Below, piece after piece: positions 45,055-53,776 of a stretch of DNA of 64,000 nt. The stretch is taken from assembly GCA_947497895.1 (NCBI GenBank), contig CANMIL010000001.1, positions 372,001 to 436,000 on the forward strand, given 5' to 3'. Numbering within the stretch: the first letter of the stretch is position 1; each line of letters starts with the position of its first letter. The DNA comes from an uncultured Tenacibaculum sp. (lineage in GTDB: Bacteria > Bacteroidota > Bacteroidia > Flavobacteriales > Flavobacteriaceae). A program made the position numbers and the translations under genes. The notes under the pieces were generated by a model, which saw only the letters and a program-made list of their open reading frames with translations, did no database searches and was not told the origin of the DNA.

Positions 45055-45651
45055 AATTGATTGATTTATAATTAACTATATCAAAAGAAGAAAAATTAAT
45101 AGAAATATCCAACTAAATGTTTAAATTTAACAGAAAAAAACGAAAAATGTAAAATTTTACAACAAGTGAATTTAAGTTTAATTTTATACAATTACTTTAT
45201 AAGACATTAGATCAATGCCTTAACAATAAAAATGAAGTAATAACCACCTATAGGTTGTCGTATTAGTCAATAAAAACTTAATGAAATTAACAAAAAATTA
45301 ACACTTAACAATGAAAAAATAAAATTTTTCCCGTTTAGAGAATCTTTCGACTTTCAATTAATAAATATTCAAAAATATAGATGGAAATTTATTAATATTG
45401 CAAACCAAATAATTGCTATTTATACCCTGTAATTGTGCATTCTATATGTTTTTTAAGGATAATTTACAGAGAATTAAACTCAATAAAAGTAAATCTCTCT
45501 TTATCAAGGCTAATTTTTTTTGATTTGTGCAGCAATTAATAATCTCTAACAATAAGATTTAAGCCAAATTATAGAAGTACCATATATAGACTTACTCATT
45601 TTAAAATGAGTAAAAAACATAAAAATTAATTTCAAGTAGTATACTCGCAAA
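45055..45651. other. Region upstream of susC with a 22-bp palindrome
   Basis: About 600 very AT-rich bases between susC and the yigZ stop, the expected place of the susCD promoter; I could not find a clear -7 box. A perfect palindrome TTACTCATTTTAAAATGAGTAA is at 45592-45613, 38 bases past the yigZ stop. No gene with support. Confidence 0.45.
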
Positions 45652-46266
45652 TTACATTTCCTTAATTTCCACTTTAAATAAAGCTTCGAAAATATCGAAA
45701 ATTTGTTGAGCATCTTTCTTTCGTACAGAAATGGTGTACTCACAATCCATTTCCAACTTTTGATTCACAATAAGAAGATTACGTTCTTTTATGATTCTTT
45801 GTACTTTATTCATCATATCGTAACCAAACTTTAACTGATAAAGAACGTCAATGGTTTTCTCAACTATTTCAGATGCTTCTAAGGCCAGCTGTGCTGAAGT
45901 TCTATACGCATTTATTAATCCACCAACACCCAATTTCGTTCCACCGAAATAACGTACTGATACTATTAAAACATTAGTTACATCAAATGCTTGAATTTGT
46001 CCATAAATTGGTTGTCCTGCAGAGTTACTTGGCTCTCCGTCATCATTTGCTCTAAATCGAACTTTTTCTGTACCAAGTTGCCAAGCATAACAATGGTGTC
46101 TTGCTGTATGATGAACCTTTCTTAATTCTTCTAATCTCTCTTTAACATCTTCTTCCGATAAAACGGGATAAGCATAACCGAAAAACTTACTATTTCTATC
46201 TTTAAATAGCGTTTCCTCTGAAGGTTTCGTTAAGGTTTTATATGTATCTTTTATTTCTTCACTCAT
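45652..46266 (-). CDS. yigZ: YigZ/IMPACT family protein
   Basis: A 204-residue protein: N-terminal IMPACT domain with GYAYPVLSEEDVKERL, HHTARHHCYAWQLG and RYFGGTKLGVGGLINAY, then a ferredoxin-like C-terminal domain (DUF1949). Proposed to bind RNA or affect protein synthesis under stress; role not established. Its last 34 codons are copied at 40257-40359, and its stop is only 4 bases from the duplicated stretch. The DMT transporter's stop overlaps its start. Confidence 0.92.
   Translation of the reverse strand: MSEEIKDTYKTLTKPSEETLFKDRNSKFFGYAYPVLSEEDVKERLEELRKVHHTARHHCYAWQLGTEKVRFRANDDGEPSNSAGQPIYGQIQAFDVTNVLIVSVRYFGGTKLGVGGLINAYRTSAQLALEASEIVEKTIDVLYQLKFGYDMMNKVQRIIKERNLLIVNQKLEMDCEYTISVRKKDAQQIFDIFEALFKVEIKEM
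45656..45758. repeat. Right direct repeat: yigZ 3' end matching 40257-40359
   Basis: The intact gene's 3' end, 97 of 103 bases identical to the left copy. The two copies point the same way and bracket susD, susC and their flanks (40360-45655, about 5.3 kb). Confidence 0.9.
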
Positions 46267-47126
46267 TAGGCTACTGTCACTAAAATAATTCCAATAATTG
46301 CAAGTCCCACTCCTATTTTATTCTTTAAACTGAAAGTTTCTTTAAATAATAAAAGCCCTAGCAACGTTGATGCTATTACTATTCCTACGTTATTAATGGT
46401 AAACAATTCGGAACTCTCAAAATTCTTATTCTGAAGCGCCTTCACTAAAAATACAATAGAATAATAATTGGGTATTCCCAAAACTACACCAGCAATAATA
46501 CTTTTGAATTCTAACTTTTCTTTTAAAGCAAAATGCTTTACAACCAAAAGAATTAAGCCAAAAAATGCAGCAAAACCAAATAAACTTCCCGAAAAGAAAT
46601 CTACATCATTCTGAGAAACATAATTGGTTTCTACATATTTTAATGTTGTATCAATAACACCAGAACCTAAAAAAAGTAAAATAGGAAACATTAAACTCCC
46701 TTTATTGCTAGATTGAGAATCTTTTACTGAAGATAAATACACCGCAACCAGTGCAATTACAATTCCTACTAGTTTTAAAAATGTGGTACTCTCCTTATAA
46801 AGTATAATTCCAAAAACAACTGGAACTACAACGGACATTTTTCCTGCTATAGAAGCCACCGAGACTCCATTATATTGTGCCGTTTTTGCCATAACAAAAA
46901 AAATAGTCACAAAAAGTAATCCTAAAACGACAGCTCCAACAAACCAAGGTTGATGTCCAATTGTTCCAACATTTCCAATAGCATTAGCAGACAACATTCC
47001 AAGCACAAAAGCAACCATATAGTTTACTACAATGGCTTGCAACGTATTCACTTTATAAACACCGAAATATTTAAATATGACAAATAGTGATGTTGAAAAA
47101 ATTATACTTAAAATAAGATGTAGCAT
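46266..47126 (-). CDS. DMT/EamA-family transporter
   Basis: A 286-residue inner-membrane protein with 10 hydrophobic helices arranged as two EamA repeats (AIVVNYMVAFVLGML..., FTINNVGIVIASTLLGLLLF). Substrate unknown; the family exports metabolites or drugs. It sits between the HAD and yigZ genes, overlapping yigZ by one base. Confidence 0.88.
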   Translation of the reverse strand: MLHLILSIIFSTSLFVIFKYFGVYKVNTLQAIVVNYMVAFVLGMLSANAIGNVGTIGHQPWFVGAVVLGLLFVTIFFVMAKTAQYNGVSVASIAGKMSVVVPVVFGIILYKESTTFLKLVGIVIALVAVYLSSVKDSQSSNKGSLMFPILLFLGSGVIDTTLKYVETNYVSQNDVDFFSGSLFGFAAFFGLILLVVKHFALKEKLEFKSIIAGVVLGIPNYYSIVFLVKALQNKNFESSELFTINNVGIVIASTLLGLLLFKETFSLKNKIGVGLAIIGIILVTVA

Positions 47127-47127
47127 A

Positions 47128-47736
47128 CTATTTAAATACGTTCCTATCTAACAAATTAATAACATCTTCTTGTTCAGGGTTTATATTCCATGTTTTTATC
47201 CCTAACTCATCAGCGGCAATAGTATTTTCCTCTGTATCGTCAATAAAAATAGTTTCTTCTGCTACTAAATTGTTTTCATTTAAAACGAATTCATAGATAT
47301 TAGCATTCGGCTTTCTAAGATTTATTTCATGTGACAAATAAAACTTTTCAAAGCAAACCTTGAACTCTTCGTATAACTTCGCTCCCCAATCTCTTTGTAT
47401 CCAAGAAATGTGTAAATCGTTAGTATTACTTAGCAAAAACAATCTGTATTTATTGCTTTTGGCAAGCTCTTTTAAGAAAGTCAACCTATGAAGAGGAAAA
47501 TCTAATAGAATTGCATTCCAAGCATCTACTAAACTTTGTTTTTCAATATTAAACTTATCATGAAAGAAACCTACAAACTCATCTGTAGTCATCAATCCCA
47601 TTTCATAATTATAATACACCTCCATCATTTCATTGGAGATTTCTGTAACTCCTAGTTTTGCTAACTCTTTATAAGTTGCCTGCTTATCTAAATTGATGAA
47701 AACATCCCCAAAATCAAAAATGATATTTTTAATCAT
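47128..47736 (-). CDS. HAD-superfamily phosphatase
   Basis: A 202-residue HAD hydrolase. It opens with KNIIFDFGDVFINLD (motif I, nucleophile Asp), has LFLLSNTNDLH (motif II), RKPNANIY (motif III lysine) and IFIDDTEEN (motif IV). Closest to the YihX/IIA haloacid dehalogenase-like sugar-phosphate phosphatases. It overlaps the end of ribD by 8 bases and might act as the missing riboflavin-pathway phosphatase, a role HAD enzymes do fill (inference). Confidence 0.88.
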   Translation of the reverse strand: MIKNIIFDFGDVFINLDKQATYKELAKLGVTEISNEMMEVYYNYEMGLMTTDEFVGFFHDKFNIEKQSLVDAWNAILLDFPLHRLTFLKELAKSNKYRLFLLSNTNDLHISWIQRDWGAKLYEEFKVCFEKFYLSHEINLRKPNANIYEFVLNENNLVAEETIFIDDTEENTIAADELGIKTWNINPEQEDVINLLDRNVFK

Positions 47737-48763
47737 TCCTATATATTCTTATTATATCGTTATTATTTCTTTTTTCTTCTTTTACAACACCGTTTAAATT
47801 AGGTCCTTTAACTCCATTATCAAACCCACCTTCACCTATGAACACTCTTGCCTCATCCCATAAATCATTATCAATGAATTGCTGTAATGTTTTCGCCCCA
47901 CCCTCTATAATAATAGATTGAATTTTATGCTTGTTCAGAACCTCAACGATTCCATCTACTAAACTATTAGAAAAATCTAATGTTTCATAAATAACACTCT
48001 TTGAATCCTCTTTTGATACTTCAGTTATAACAATAGTCTTTTGATCATCGGAAAAAACCTTACTAGTTAATGGTAGCTTCAAACTCCTATCAATAACAAC
48101 TCGTATTGGATTATTGCCTTTCCAACTTCTTACATTTAATGATGGATTATCCAACTGCACCGTATTAGTTCCAACCAAAATCGCATGCTCTTGGCTTCTC
48201 CATTTATGTACCAATTGTTGAGAATATTGATTCGAAATCCAAACTGGCTTCAATTCATCTTTAGTTAAAGGCGCTATAAAGCCATTCTTCGTTTCTGCCC
48301 ATTTTAAAATTATATAAGGTCTTTGTTTGTTTTGAACTGTAAAAAATCGCTTATGATGCTCAAAACATTCCTTTTCAAGTACACCTACGGTAACATTACA
48401 ACCTGCTTTCTTTAGCCTTTCAATTCCCTTACCCGCGACAAGTGAATTTGTATCAATACAACCAATGACAACGTTAGGTATTTTCTTCGCTACAATGAGA
48501 TCAGCACAAGGAGGTGTTTTTCCATAATGTGAACAAGGCTCTAAGGTTACATAAATTGTAGATTTTTGAAGTAATTCTTGATCTTCTGCGGAATTAATTG
48601 CATTTACCTCAGCATGAGACCCTCCATATGGTGATGTAAAGCCCTCTCCAATAATTTTATCTTCATAGACTACCACTGCTCCAACAGATGGATTGGGCCT
48701 ACAAGTTCCAATACCATTTTTAGCTAATTCTAAACAACGTGATATAAATATTTTATGGTTCAA
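47729..48763 (-). CDS. ribD: Bifunctional riboflavin deaminase/reductase
   Basis: A 344-residue enzyme: N-terminal zinc deaminase with HAEVNAI and EPCSHYGKTPPC, then a DHFR-like reductase domain (ILKWAETKNGFIAP, SLVDGIVEVLN, IEGGAKTLQQF). It performs steps 2 and 3 of flavin synthesis. Flavin supply matters here given the photolyases, CrtI and flavin reductase elsewhere in the window, but the gene is in an ordinary housekeeping run. Confidence 0.95.
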   Translation of the reverse strand: MNHKIFISRCLELAKNGIGTCRPNPSVGAVVVYEDKIIGEGFTSPYGGSHAEVNAINSAEDQELLQKSTIYVTLEPCSHYGKTPPCADLIVAKKIPNVVIGCIDTNSLVAGKGIERLKKAGCNVTVGVLEKECFEHHKRFFTVQNKQRPYIILKWAETKNGFIAPLTKDELKPVWISNQYSQQLVHKWRSQEHAILVGTNTVQLDNPSLNVRSWKGNNPIRVVIDRSLKLPLTSKVFSDDQKTIVITEVSKEDSKSVIYETLDFSNSLVDGIVEVLNKHKIQSIIIEGGAKTLQQFIDNDLWDEARVFIGEGGFDNGVKGPNLNGVVKEEKRNNNDIIRIYRND

Positions 48764-48777
48764 ATTTAATACTAGAA

Positions 48778-49245
48778 TTAGATTTTAATTTCAAGTTCTT
48801 TTTCTTCATCTATAGAATAATTTGATGTAAAGTCTAATAGACTGTAAGTCATAATACCTTTAAAATGAAGCTTAACAGTTTTTTTAAATAATGAATTGAA
48901 TATACCTTCAATCAATTTATCCTTCTCTCTTCCATACAAATCTGAAATAGGGACACTGACGTTAAAAGGAACTGCAAACTCATCAAGCATTGGAACATCA
49001 AATTCTTCGGATACGACATTTGCCAATTTGGCTTCATTCAATATCACATTCAATCCTTCAATGGTTATTTTCCCTCCAATATGGTTGGGGTTTTTAAACC
49101 AGGCTTTTCCCGAAAAGACAATCTGACTAGCATCAACCTTAATCACATTTAAATCATCTAATTTTAAGAATGTCGGAGTCTCCTTAATTTTACAACTAAC
49201 GCACATCCCAATAAATAAAAAACAAGTAATTATTCTAATCATCAT
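48778..49245 (-). CDS. LEA type 2-like lipoprotein
   Basis: About 155 residues from the ATG at 49245 (an alternative 3 bases on). Signal with lipobox MCVSC, then an LEA14/WHy-type beta-sandwich: FSGKAWFKNPNHIGGKITIE and VPFNVSVPISDL. The longer reading would overlap the divergent GNAT gene's upstream region. Role in the envelope unknown; it lies 14 bases upstream of ribD's start, on the same strand. Confidence 0.75.
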   Translation of the reverse strand: MMIRIITCFLFIGMCVSCKIKETPTFLKLDDLNVIKVDASQIVFSGKAWFKNPNHIGGKITIEGLNVILNEAKLANVVSEEFDVPMLDEFAVPFNVSVPISDLYGREKDKLIEGIFNSLFKKTVKLHFKGIMTYSLLDFTSNYSIDEEKELEIKI

Positions 49246-49292
49246 TATTCTTTTTTTTAGGTATCTTGCCAAAGCAAAAATACTATATTCAT

Positions 49293-49787
49293 ATGACTCC
49301 GTCAGATTTTATTATAAGAGAAATAAAACCAGATGATAATCTAGAAGTTGCTAATTTAATCAGAAATGTATTAATAGAATTTGGTGTTCCCAAAACAGGC
49401 ACTGCTTATGAAGACAAAGCTACAGATGAGATGTATGAAACCTATCAAAACTTAATTGGTCAATATTATGTTATTGAATTCAATAATCAGATAGTTGGAG
49501 GTGCTGGCTATTCGAAACTTGAAGGAACCGATAAAAATATTTGTGAGTTGCAAAAAATGTACTTCTTACCAATCACCAGAGGTAAAGGATTAGGAAGTAA
49601 ACTTATCAATCATTGTTTAGACAATGCTAAAAAGGAAGGTTTTGAACAATGTTATTTAGAAACGATGCCTTATATGAATGCCGCACGTGCTCTATACCAA
49701 AAGAACGGTTTTAAAAACTTAGACAAGCCATTGGGAAATACAGGACATTTTTCATGCAATGTTTGGATGATTAAAGATTTAGTATAA
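49293..49787 (+). CDS. GNAT-family N-acetyltransferase
   Basis: A 164-residue acetyltransferase from the ATG at 49293 (MTPSDFIIREIKPDDN). The acetyl-CoA loop is FLPITRGKGLGSKLINHCL, with ELQKMYF before and ALYQKNGF after it. Upstream in-frame TTG would lengthen it by 9 residues. Directly followed by prmC with no gap; the acceptor is unknown. Confidence 0.88.
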   Translation: MTPSDFIIREIKPDDNLEVANLIRNVLIEFGVPKTGTAYEDKATDEMYETYQNLIGQYYVIEFNNQIVGGAGYSKLEGTDKNICELQKMYFLPITRGKGLGSKLINHCLDNAKKEGFEQCYLETMPYMNAARALYQKNGFKNLDKPLGNTGHFSCNVWMIKDLV

Positions 49788-50636
49788 ATGACAATCAAAG
49801 AGCTTAAGTCCTTATTCTCAGAAGAACTTTCTTCTACATATCCTAAAACCGAAATCGACACCTTCTTCTATATAGTAGTTGAAGAGTATTTAAATTTCCA
49901 AAGAATTGATACGGTACTTAACTCTCATGAAAAATTAAAAAAAGAAGAAGAAACCTCAATCTTATCTGTATTAGATAGATTAAAGCAAGAAGAGCCGATA
50001 CAATATATAATAGGTAAAACTGAATTTTACGGACTTCCATTTAAAGTAAACACTAACACATTAATACCAAGACCAGAAACTGAGGAATTAGTTGATTGGA
50101 TTATTAAAGAAAATAAGAATCGTGATAAGGAGCTAAAAATTCTAGATATTGGCACTGGGTCTGGGTGTATCCCTATAAGTTTAAAAGCAAATCTTCCGAA
50201 ATCCAAAGTTTCTACAATTGATGTTTCTAATGATGCCATTGAAGTGGCAAAACAAAACGCAATAATTAATAAGGTAGAAATTAATTTTTTAAATATCGAT
50301 ATCTTAGATAGTGAAACACTTCCAGAGACCTATGATATAATTGTATCTAATCCTCCTTATGTAAGAGAGCTAGAAAAAGAAGAAATAAAAAACAATGTTT
50401 TAAACAACGAACCTCACTTAGCTTTGTTCGTTGAAAATGATAATCCACTTATCTTCTACAACAAAATATCGAAACTTGCTTCGAAACATTTACGCAAAGA
50501 CGGAGCATTGTTTTTTGAAATTAACCAATATCTAGGAACAGAAACTTCACAGCTTGTAAAAAATAATGGTTTTCAAACCGTTCATCTAAGAAAAGACTTA
50601 TTTGGTAATGACCGTATGATTATGGCAAACCTATAA
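49788..50636 (+). CDS. prmC: Peptide chain release factor glutamine methyltransferase
   Basis: A 282-residue SAM-dependent enzyme that methylates the GGQ glutamine of release factors. It has an N-terminal helical domain, the family start LIPRPETEELVDW, the SAM loop ILDIGTGSGCIPI and the catalytic NPPYVRELE. Start ATG directly follows the GNAT stop. Confidence 0.95.
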   Translation: MTIKELKSLFSEELSSTYPKTEIDTFFYIVVEEYLNFQRIDTVLNSHEKLKKEEETSILSVLDRLKQEEPIQYIIGKTEFYGLPFKVNTNTLIPRPETEELVDWIIKENKNRDKELKILDIGTGSGCIPISLKANLPKSKVSTIDVSNDAIEVAKQNAIINKVEINFLNIDILDSETLPETYDIIVSNPPYVRELEKEEIKNNVLNNEPHLALFVENDNPLIFYNKISKLASKHLRKDGALFFEINQYLGTETSQLVKNNGFQTVHLRKDLFGNDRMIMANL

Positions 50637-50892
50637 TGACCAGTATAATAGGTGCCAAATTCCTATATATTCCCTTTTAAAATTTCATTCAACTATAAAA
50701 AAGTGTATTTCACCTTCGATTAACGGCATATACATCTAAGTTTCCAACTTAAAAGAAAAAAGATATACTACTTTTAAATCGTAGAAACAAATCAACTCCT
50801 ACTACTACTACTAACCATTTATTGATAGCGTTTCTATAATTATTAGCTAATCATAAATTTTTTAACAATTAATACCCTATAACAATATTAAA
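50637..50892. other. Region upstream of the Roadblock cluster
   Basis: 256 bases without a gene. It contains a short trinucleotide run, TACTACTACTACTA near 50801, and should hold the promoter of the cluster; no clear -7 box was seen. Confidence 0.35.
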
Positions 50893-51222
50893 ATGGAAAA
50901 AGTAGATCTTACTATGCTTATAGAGAAGTCACAAGCAGAATCTGGACTTGTTTTTGACTCTGAGGGCCATGTACTTGACTCTCACAACGTAACCAACGAG
51001 AATAATGTCTCCGCCATGGTTAGCGTAATGGCAACTATGTCTGACGAGCTTCTTCAAGATACTATGGGTGCAAAAGACTCAAAGCTTATCTCTTTAGCCT
51101 CGGAAAGCGGTTTCATTATTATCAACAAAATAAATAAAGATCAATCTATTTGTTTAATGACAAAAGATCTTTCAAAAGCTAATTTCATGAAGCTTACGCT
51201 TCGTAAAATAGTTTCAAAATAA
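50893..51222 (+). CDS. Roadblock/LC7-like protein 1
   Basis: A 109-residue protein with the Roadblock/LC7 pattern: a helix, then GLVFDSEGHVLDSHN, a central helix SAMVSVMATMSDELLQDTM, strands KLISLASESGFIIINKIN and ICLMTKDLSK, and a final helix. Such proteins (MglB is the bacterial example) are platforms or GTPase-activating partners for small GTPases. No GTPase gene is nearby. First of a five-gene run; 36 bases before the next gene. Confidence 0.75.
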   Translation: MEKVDLTMLIEKSQAESGLVFDSEGHVLDSHNVTNENNVSAMVSVMATMSDELLQDTMGAKDSKLISLASESGFIIINKINKDQSICLMTKDLSKANFMKLTLRKIVSK

Positions 51223-51258
51223 TAGCAAAACATTTTTATTAATTAAATCCTTTTTATC

Positions 51259-51630
51259 ATGAAAGAAATTTTAAACGACCTTATTACGAATTTAAAAGGA
51301 ATGGACGGATTTGTTGCCGTATCAATTACAGACGTAGCCTCTGGAGAAGCGTATGACTCGTATACTGCTGACAAGAAATTCGATCCGAATTTAGCTTCTG
51401 CTTATAATCTAGAGGTAGTAAAAGCAAAACTAAAAGCTATTGAAGCTTTAGGATTAAAAGAAGAAATTCAAGATATAACAATTACGTTATCTTCTCAAAT
51501 ACATATTATTAACATTGCTCCAAGTGGAGACTACTTCATCTACTTAGCTGTAGATTCTGGTAAGGCAAATATGGGAATTACCAAAGCTATGCTAAATAAG
51601 CATAAAGCTAAATTAAATGAAGCACTATAA
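51259..51630 (+). CDS. Roadblock/LC7-like protein 2
   Basis: A 123-residue protein of the same fold type: MDGFVAVSITDVASGEAYDS, a helix with VVKAKLKAIEALGL, strands ITITLSSQIHIINIAP and YFIYLAVDSGKANMGITKAML. It is more similar to protein 3 (52604) than to protein 1, with the shared layout of a Q-I/T-H strand and an N-x-G-M turn. It probably dimerises. Function unknown beyond the fold. Confidence 0.7.
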   Translation: MKEILNDLITNLKGMDGFVAVSITDVASGEAYDSYTADKKFDPNLASAYNLEVVKAKLKAIEALGLKEEIQDITITLSSQIHIINIAPSGDYFIYLAVDSGKANMGITKAMLNKHKAKLNEAL

Positions 51631-51640
51631 AATATAACAC

Positions 51641-51838
51641 ATGAAAGACACCAATCACTTACCTATTGATAAATCGTTAAAGAAACATTTGAACGGTCAA
51701 CTGAAATCTTTTAGAAAATATAGATTTTCAGAAGGAGTTGTTACAGTTACAGCAACTGGCAAGAAAAAGAAGGCTTTTCTTGACATATTATTCGATGAAC
51801 ATGATAGTTTAGGTGATATGATGAAAGCTTTATTCTAA
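51641..51838 (+). CDS. Small protein in the PAS/Roadblock cluster
   Basis: A 65-residue, basic protein starting MKDTNHLPIDKSLKKHLNGQ and ending DSLGDMMKALF. No family recognised. It starts 10 bases after Roadblock protein 2, so it is very likely co-translated; the charge suggests a nucleic-acid or acidic-protein partner, unproved. Confidence 0.6.
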   Translation: MKDTNHLPIDKSLKKHLNGQLKSFRKYRFSEGVVTVTATGKKKKAFLDILFDEHDSLGDMMKALF

Positions 51839-52020
51839 AAAAAAGGAATACAGATTATAAAATATAAAAAAAAGAAAAACTTAATTCTTTCAATTATAAA
51901 ACTTGGGTAAAAAATATTGCTTAAGTATATGATGGCGAAGATACTTTCTGATAAAAAAGGTTTTCCCCTTGATAACATACTATACAAACAATGTTTAAAC
52001 CCCTTTAATCAATTAAAATT

Positions 52021-52563
52021 ATGAGTAACAACAGACCAACCCCTACTAACGAAGAAATTGCTTGGGACAAAACGAAAGTTATTAAAAGTAAAACTGATGA
52101 AGTAGGTACTATAACTTATGTTAATAATGTTTTCATAGAAGCTAGTGAATACACTAAAGATGAGCTTATCGGTCAACCGCATAACATTTTAAGACACCCA
52201 GACATGCCTAAGGTTATTTTTAAAACCTTATGGGATCACTTAAAAGCTGGAAACAACTTTAACGCAGTAGTTAAAAATCTTACAAAAACAGGTAAATATT
52301 ATTGGATTGTTACCAACTTCGATATTTTCAAGGATCCTTCTGGTACACCTACAGCTTTTTTGGGAGCTAGAAGTTTTGTTCCGGATGCTGTAGTAGATGT
52401 GATTGCTCCTCTATATGCGAAATTATTAGAACTTGAAGCTAGCGGTGGTATTGATGCCAGTGAAAAACACCTGAACGAATTTGTTGCAGACAAAGGTGGA
52501 GATTATGTTTCTTTCATTAAACAAATAATATCAGATAATGGAGTTGACACAAGCTCTTGGTAG
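52021..52563 (+). CDS. Aer-type PAS domain protein 1
   Basis: A 180-residue soluble protein consisting of one PAS domain and a short helical tail. The PAS matches the FAD-binding domain of E. coli Aer: GTITYVNNVFIEAS, ELIGQPHNILRHPDMP (49-64), the conserved W71, and VVKNLTKTGKYYW. R58, H59 and D61 correspond to residues of Aer needed for FAD binding (from memory). No output domain (no MCP, kinase or GGDEF) is attached, so it must signal through a partner. Confidence 0.88.
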   Translation: MSNNRPTPTNEEIAWDKTKVIKSKTDEVGTITYVNNVFIEASEYTKDELIGQPHNILRHPDMPKVIFKTLWDHLKAGNNFNAVVKNLTKTGKYYWIVTNFDIFKDPSGTPTAFLGARSFVPDAVVDVIAPLYAKLLELEASGGIDASEKHLNEFVADKGGDYVSFIKQIISDNGVDTSSW

Positions 52564-52603
52564 AAAGCATTAAAATTCGTTAAATAAAAAATTTTTAAAT
52601 ATT

Positions 52604-52978
52604 ATGAACCTAGAAGACATAAAAAAATATTCGCAAACAATAAGTAATCAATTAAGCGGACTAATCTCCATTACTGTTATTTCAGCTGAAGATGGAATGG
52701 TGGTAGATTACTTCAGTAGCAATGAAGATGTAGATAACCAGTTAGCTGCTTCGTTCCAAGTTGAGGTATTAAGACAGATTACCAGAGGGTTGAACTATAT
52801 TGATGATTTAGAAAATAAAGAAATCCAAAACTTAATGGTTACTTTAGAGGACCAAACACATTTTGCTTTCTTATCTGATTCTAAAGATTTAATTGTTCAC
52901 ATTATTGCAAACAATAAAGAAACAAACGTTGGAATGGTTAACTTATTCCACAAAAAGAACAAGCAATTATTAGATTAA
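52604..52978 (+). CDS. Roadblock/LC7-like protein 3
   Basis: A 124-residue protein, a paralogue of protein 2: LISITVISAEDGMVVDYFSS, VEVLRQITRGLNYIDD, LMVTLEDQTHFAFLSDS, IIANNKETNVGMVNLF. It follows the PAS gene by 40 bases. A PAS protein sandwiched between Roadblock proteins suggests they form one complex. Confidence 0.7.
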   Translation: MNLEDIKKYSQTISNQLSGLISITVISAEDGMVVDYFSSNEDVDNQLAASFQVEVLRQITRGLNYIDDLENKEIQNLMVTLEDQTHFAFLSDSKDLIVHIIANNKETNVGMVNLFHKKNKQLLD

Positions 52979-53018
52979 ACTATTCAGTTTTATTTCTAAT
53001 AAATAATATATGATTATG

Positions 53019-53046
53019 AAACCTCCTAATATTTATATGGAGGTTT
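53019..53046 (+). terminator. Terminator after Roadblock protein 3
   Basis: AAACCTCC (53019-53026) with GGAGGTTT (53039-53046), 8 bp, followed by TATCTTTATG; 40 bases past the stop. Confidence 0.6.
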
Positions 53047-53061
53047 TATCTTTATGTAAAA

Positions 53062-53088
53062 AATGATTAAGATAGCTCCTTAATCATT
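53062..53088. terminator. Second hairpin in the convergent gap
   Basis: AATGATTAAG (53062-53071) and CTTAATCATT (53079-53088) form a perfect 10-bp stem with a 7-base loop. No strong U-tract. Confidence 0.45.
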
Positions 53089-53107
53089 TGAACTACCTAT
53101 TAAAAAC

Positions 53108-53138
53108 AAAAAGCAATGATAAATTATCATTGCTTTTT
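53108..53138. terminator. Bidirectional terminator between Roadblock 3 and PAS 2
   Basis: AAAAAGCAATGATA (53108-53121) and its complement (53125-53138), perfect 14 bp, 3-base loop, A/T tails on both sides. Confidence 0.85.
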
Positions 53139-53161
53139 GCTTGTTATTTTAATACATCATC

Positions 53162-53776
53162 CTATTCTAAACCAAATACCCATTTAAAAAAGGAACCTTT
53201 CTTTTTTTCACGAGTTCCTCCCTCTGTTCCTACCATATCACTATCAAGTACTAAGTCTTCAATATACTTATTGTAATCAGTATCTTTAGAATCAAAGAAA
53301 CCTTTGAAAAACTTTTCAGACGCCTCTAAACCCGATTCTTTTTCTATCTCTACTAATTTTTTATAAAAAGGAATCATTTCATCTACTGCCTTTCTAGGTG
53401 CAGGCTTTCGTATACCTTTATATCCTGTAATATTTCCTTTGCTATCTTCCTTCACCACAAAATCCGTAATAACCCAATAGTATCTTCCGGTTTTAGCTAA
53501 GTTTTTAACCACTGCAATAATATTCTGTTTCGATTGAATGCGATTCCACATCATTTGAAAAATAACACGCGGCATATCCGGGTGTCTCACAATATTGTGA
53601 CCAGCACCTACCAATTCAAACTCCTCATAACCACTCGACTCAACAAATGCTTCGTTACAATATTCAATTACCCCCCGTTTATCTGTTATGCTGATAAGTA
53701 CATCATCTTTATCTAAAACGATTTCCCTATCTACTGGTTTTGGCGGAGTAATTCTTGGTTTTCTTTCTAAACTCAT
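53162..53776 (-). CDS. Aer-type PAS domain protein 2
   Basis: A 204-residue paralogue of the PAS protein at 52021: VIEYCNEAFVESSGYEEFEL, GAGHNIVRHPDMPRVIF (58-73; R64, H65, D67 in the FAD-contact positions), W77, VVKNLAKTGRYYWV, then a helical tail with EEMIPFYKKLVEIEKESG. Again there is no output domain. It faces the five-gene run and is separated from it by three hairpins, so it is expressed separately. Confidence 0.88.
   Translation of the reverse strand: MSLERKPRITPPKPVDREIVLDKDDVLISITDKRGVIEYCNEAFVESSGYEEFELVGAGHNIVRHPDMPRVIFQMMWNRIQSKQNIIAVVKNLAKTGRYYWVITDFVVKEDSKGNITGYKGIRKPAPRKAVDEMIPFYKKLVEIEKESGLEASEKFFKGFFDSKDTDYNKYIEDLVLDSDMVGTEGGTREKKKGSFFKWVFGLE

Noticed and set aside
45592-45613. 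22-bp palindrome as terminator of yigZ
   Set aside because: The T-run lies on the wrong side for the minus strand, so I list it only as a palindrome.
45546-45743. 65-codon minus-strand ORF over the end of yigZ
   Set aside because: It overlaps the coding end of yigZ in another frame and has no own support.
40257-45758. A complete integrative element between the yigZ repeats
   Set aside because: No integrase, relaxase or transposase occurs in the 5.4 kb, so only the repeat structure is claimed.
50801-50814. TAC trinucleotide run as a phase-variable tract
   Set aside because: Only about four units, in non-coding DNA, not near a start codon.
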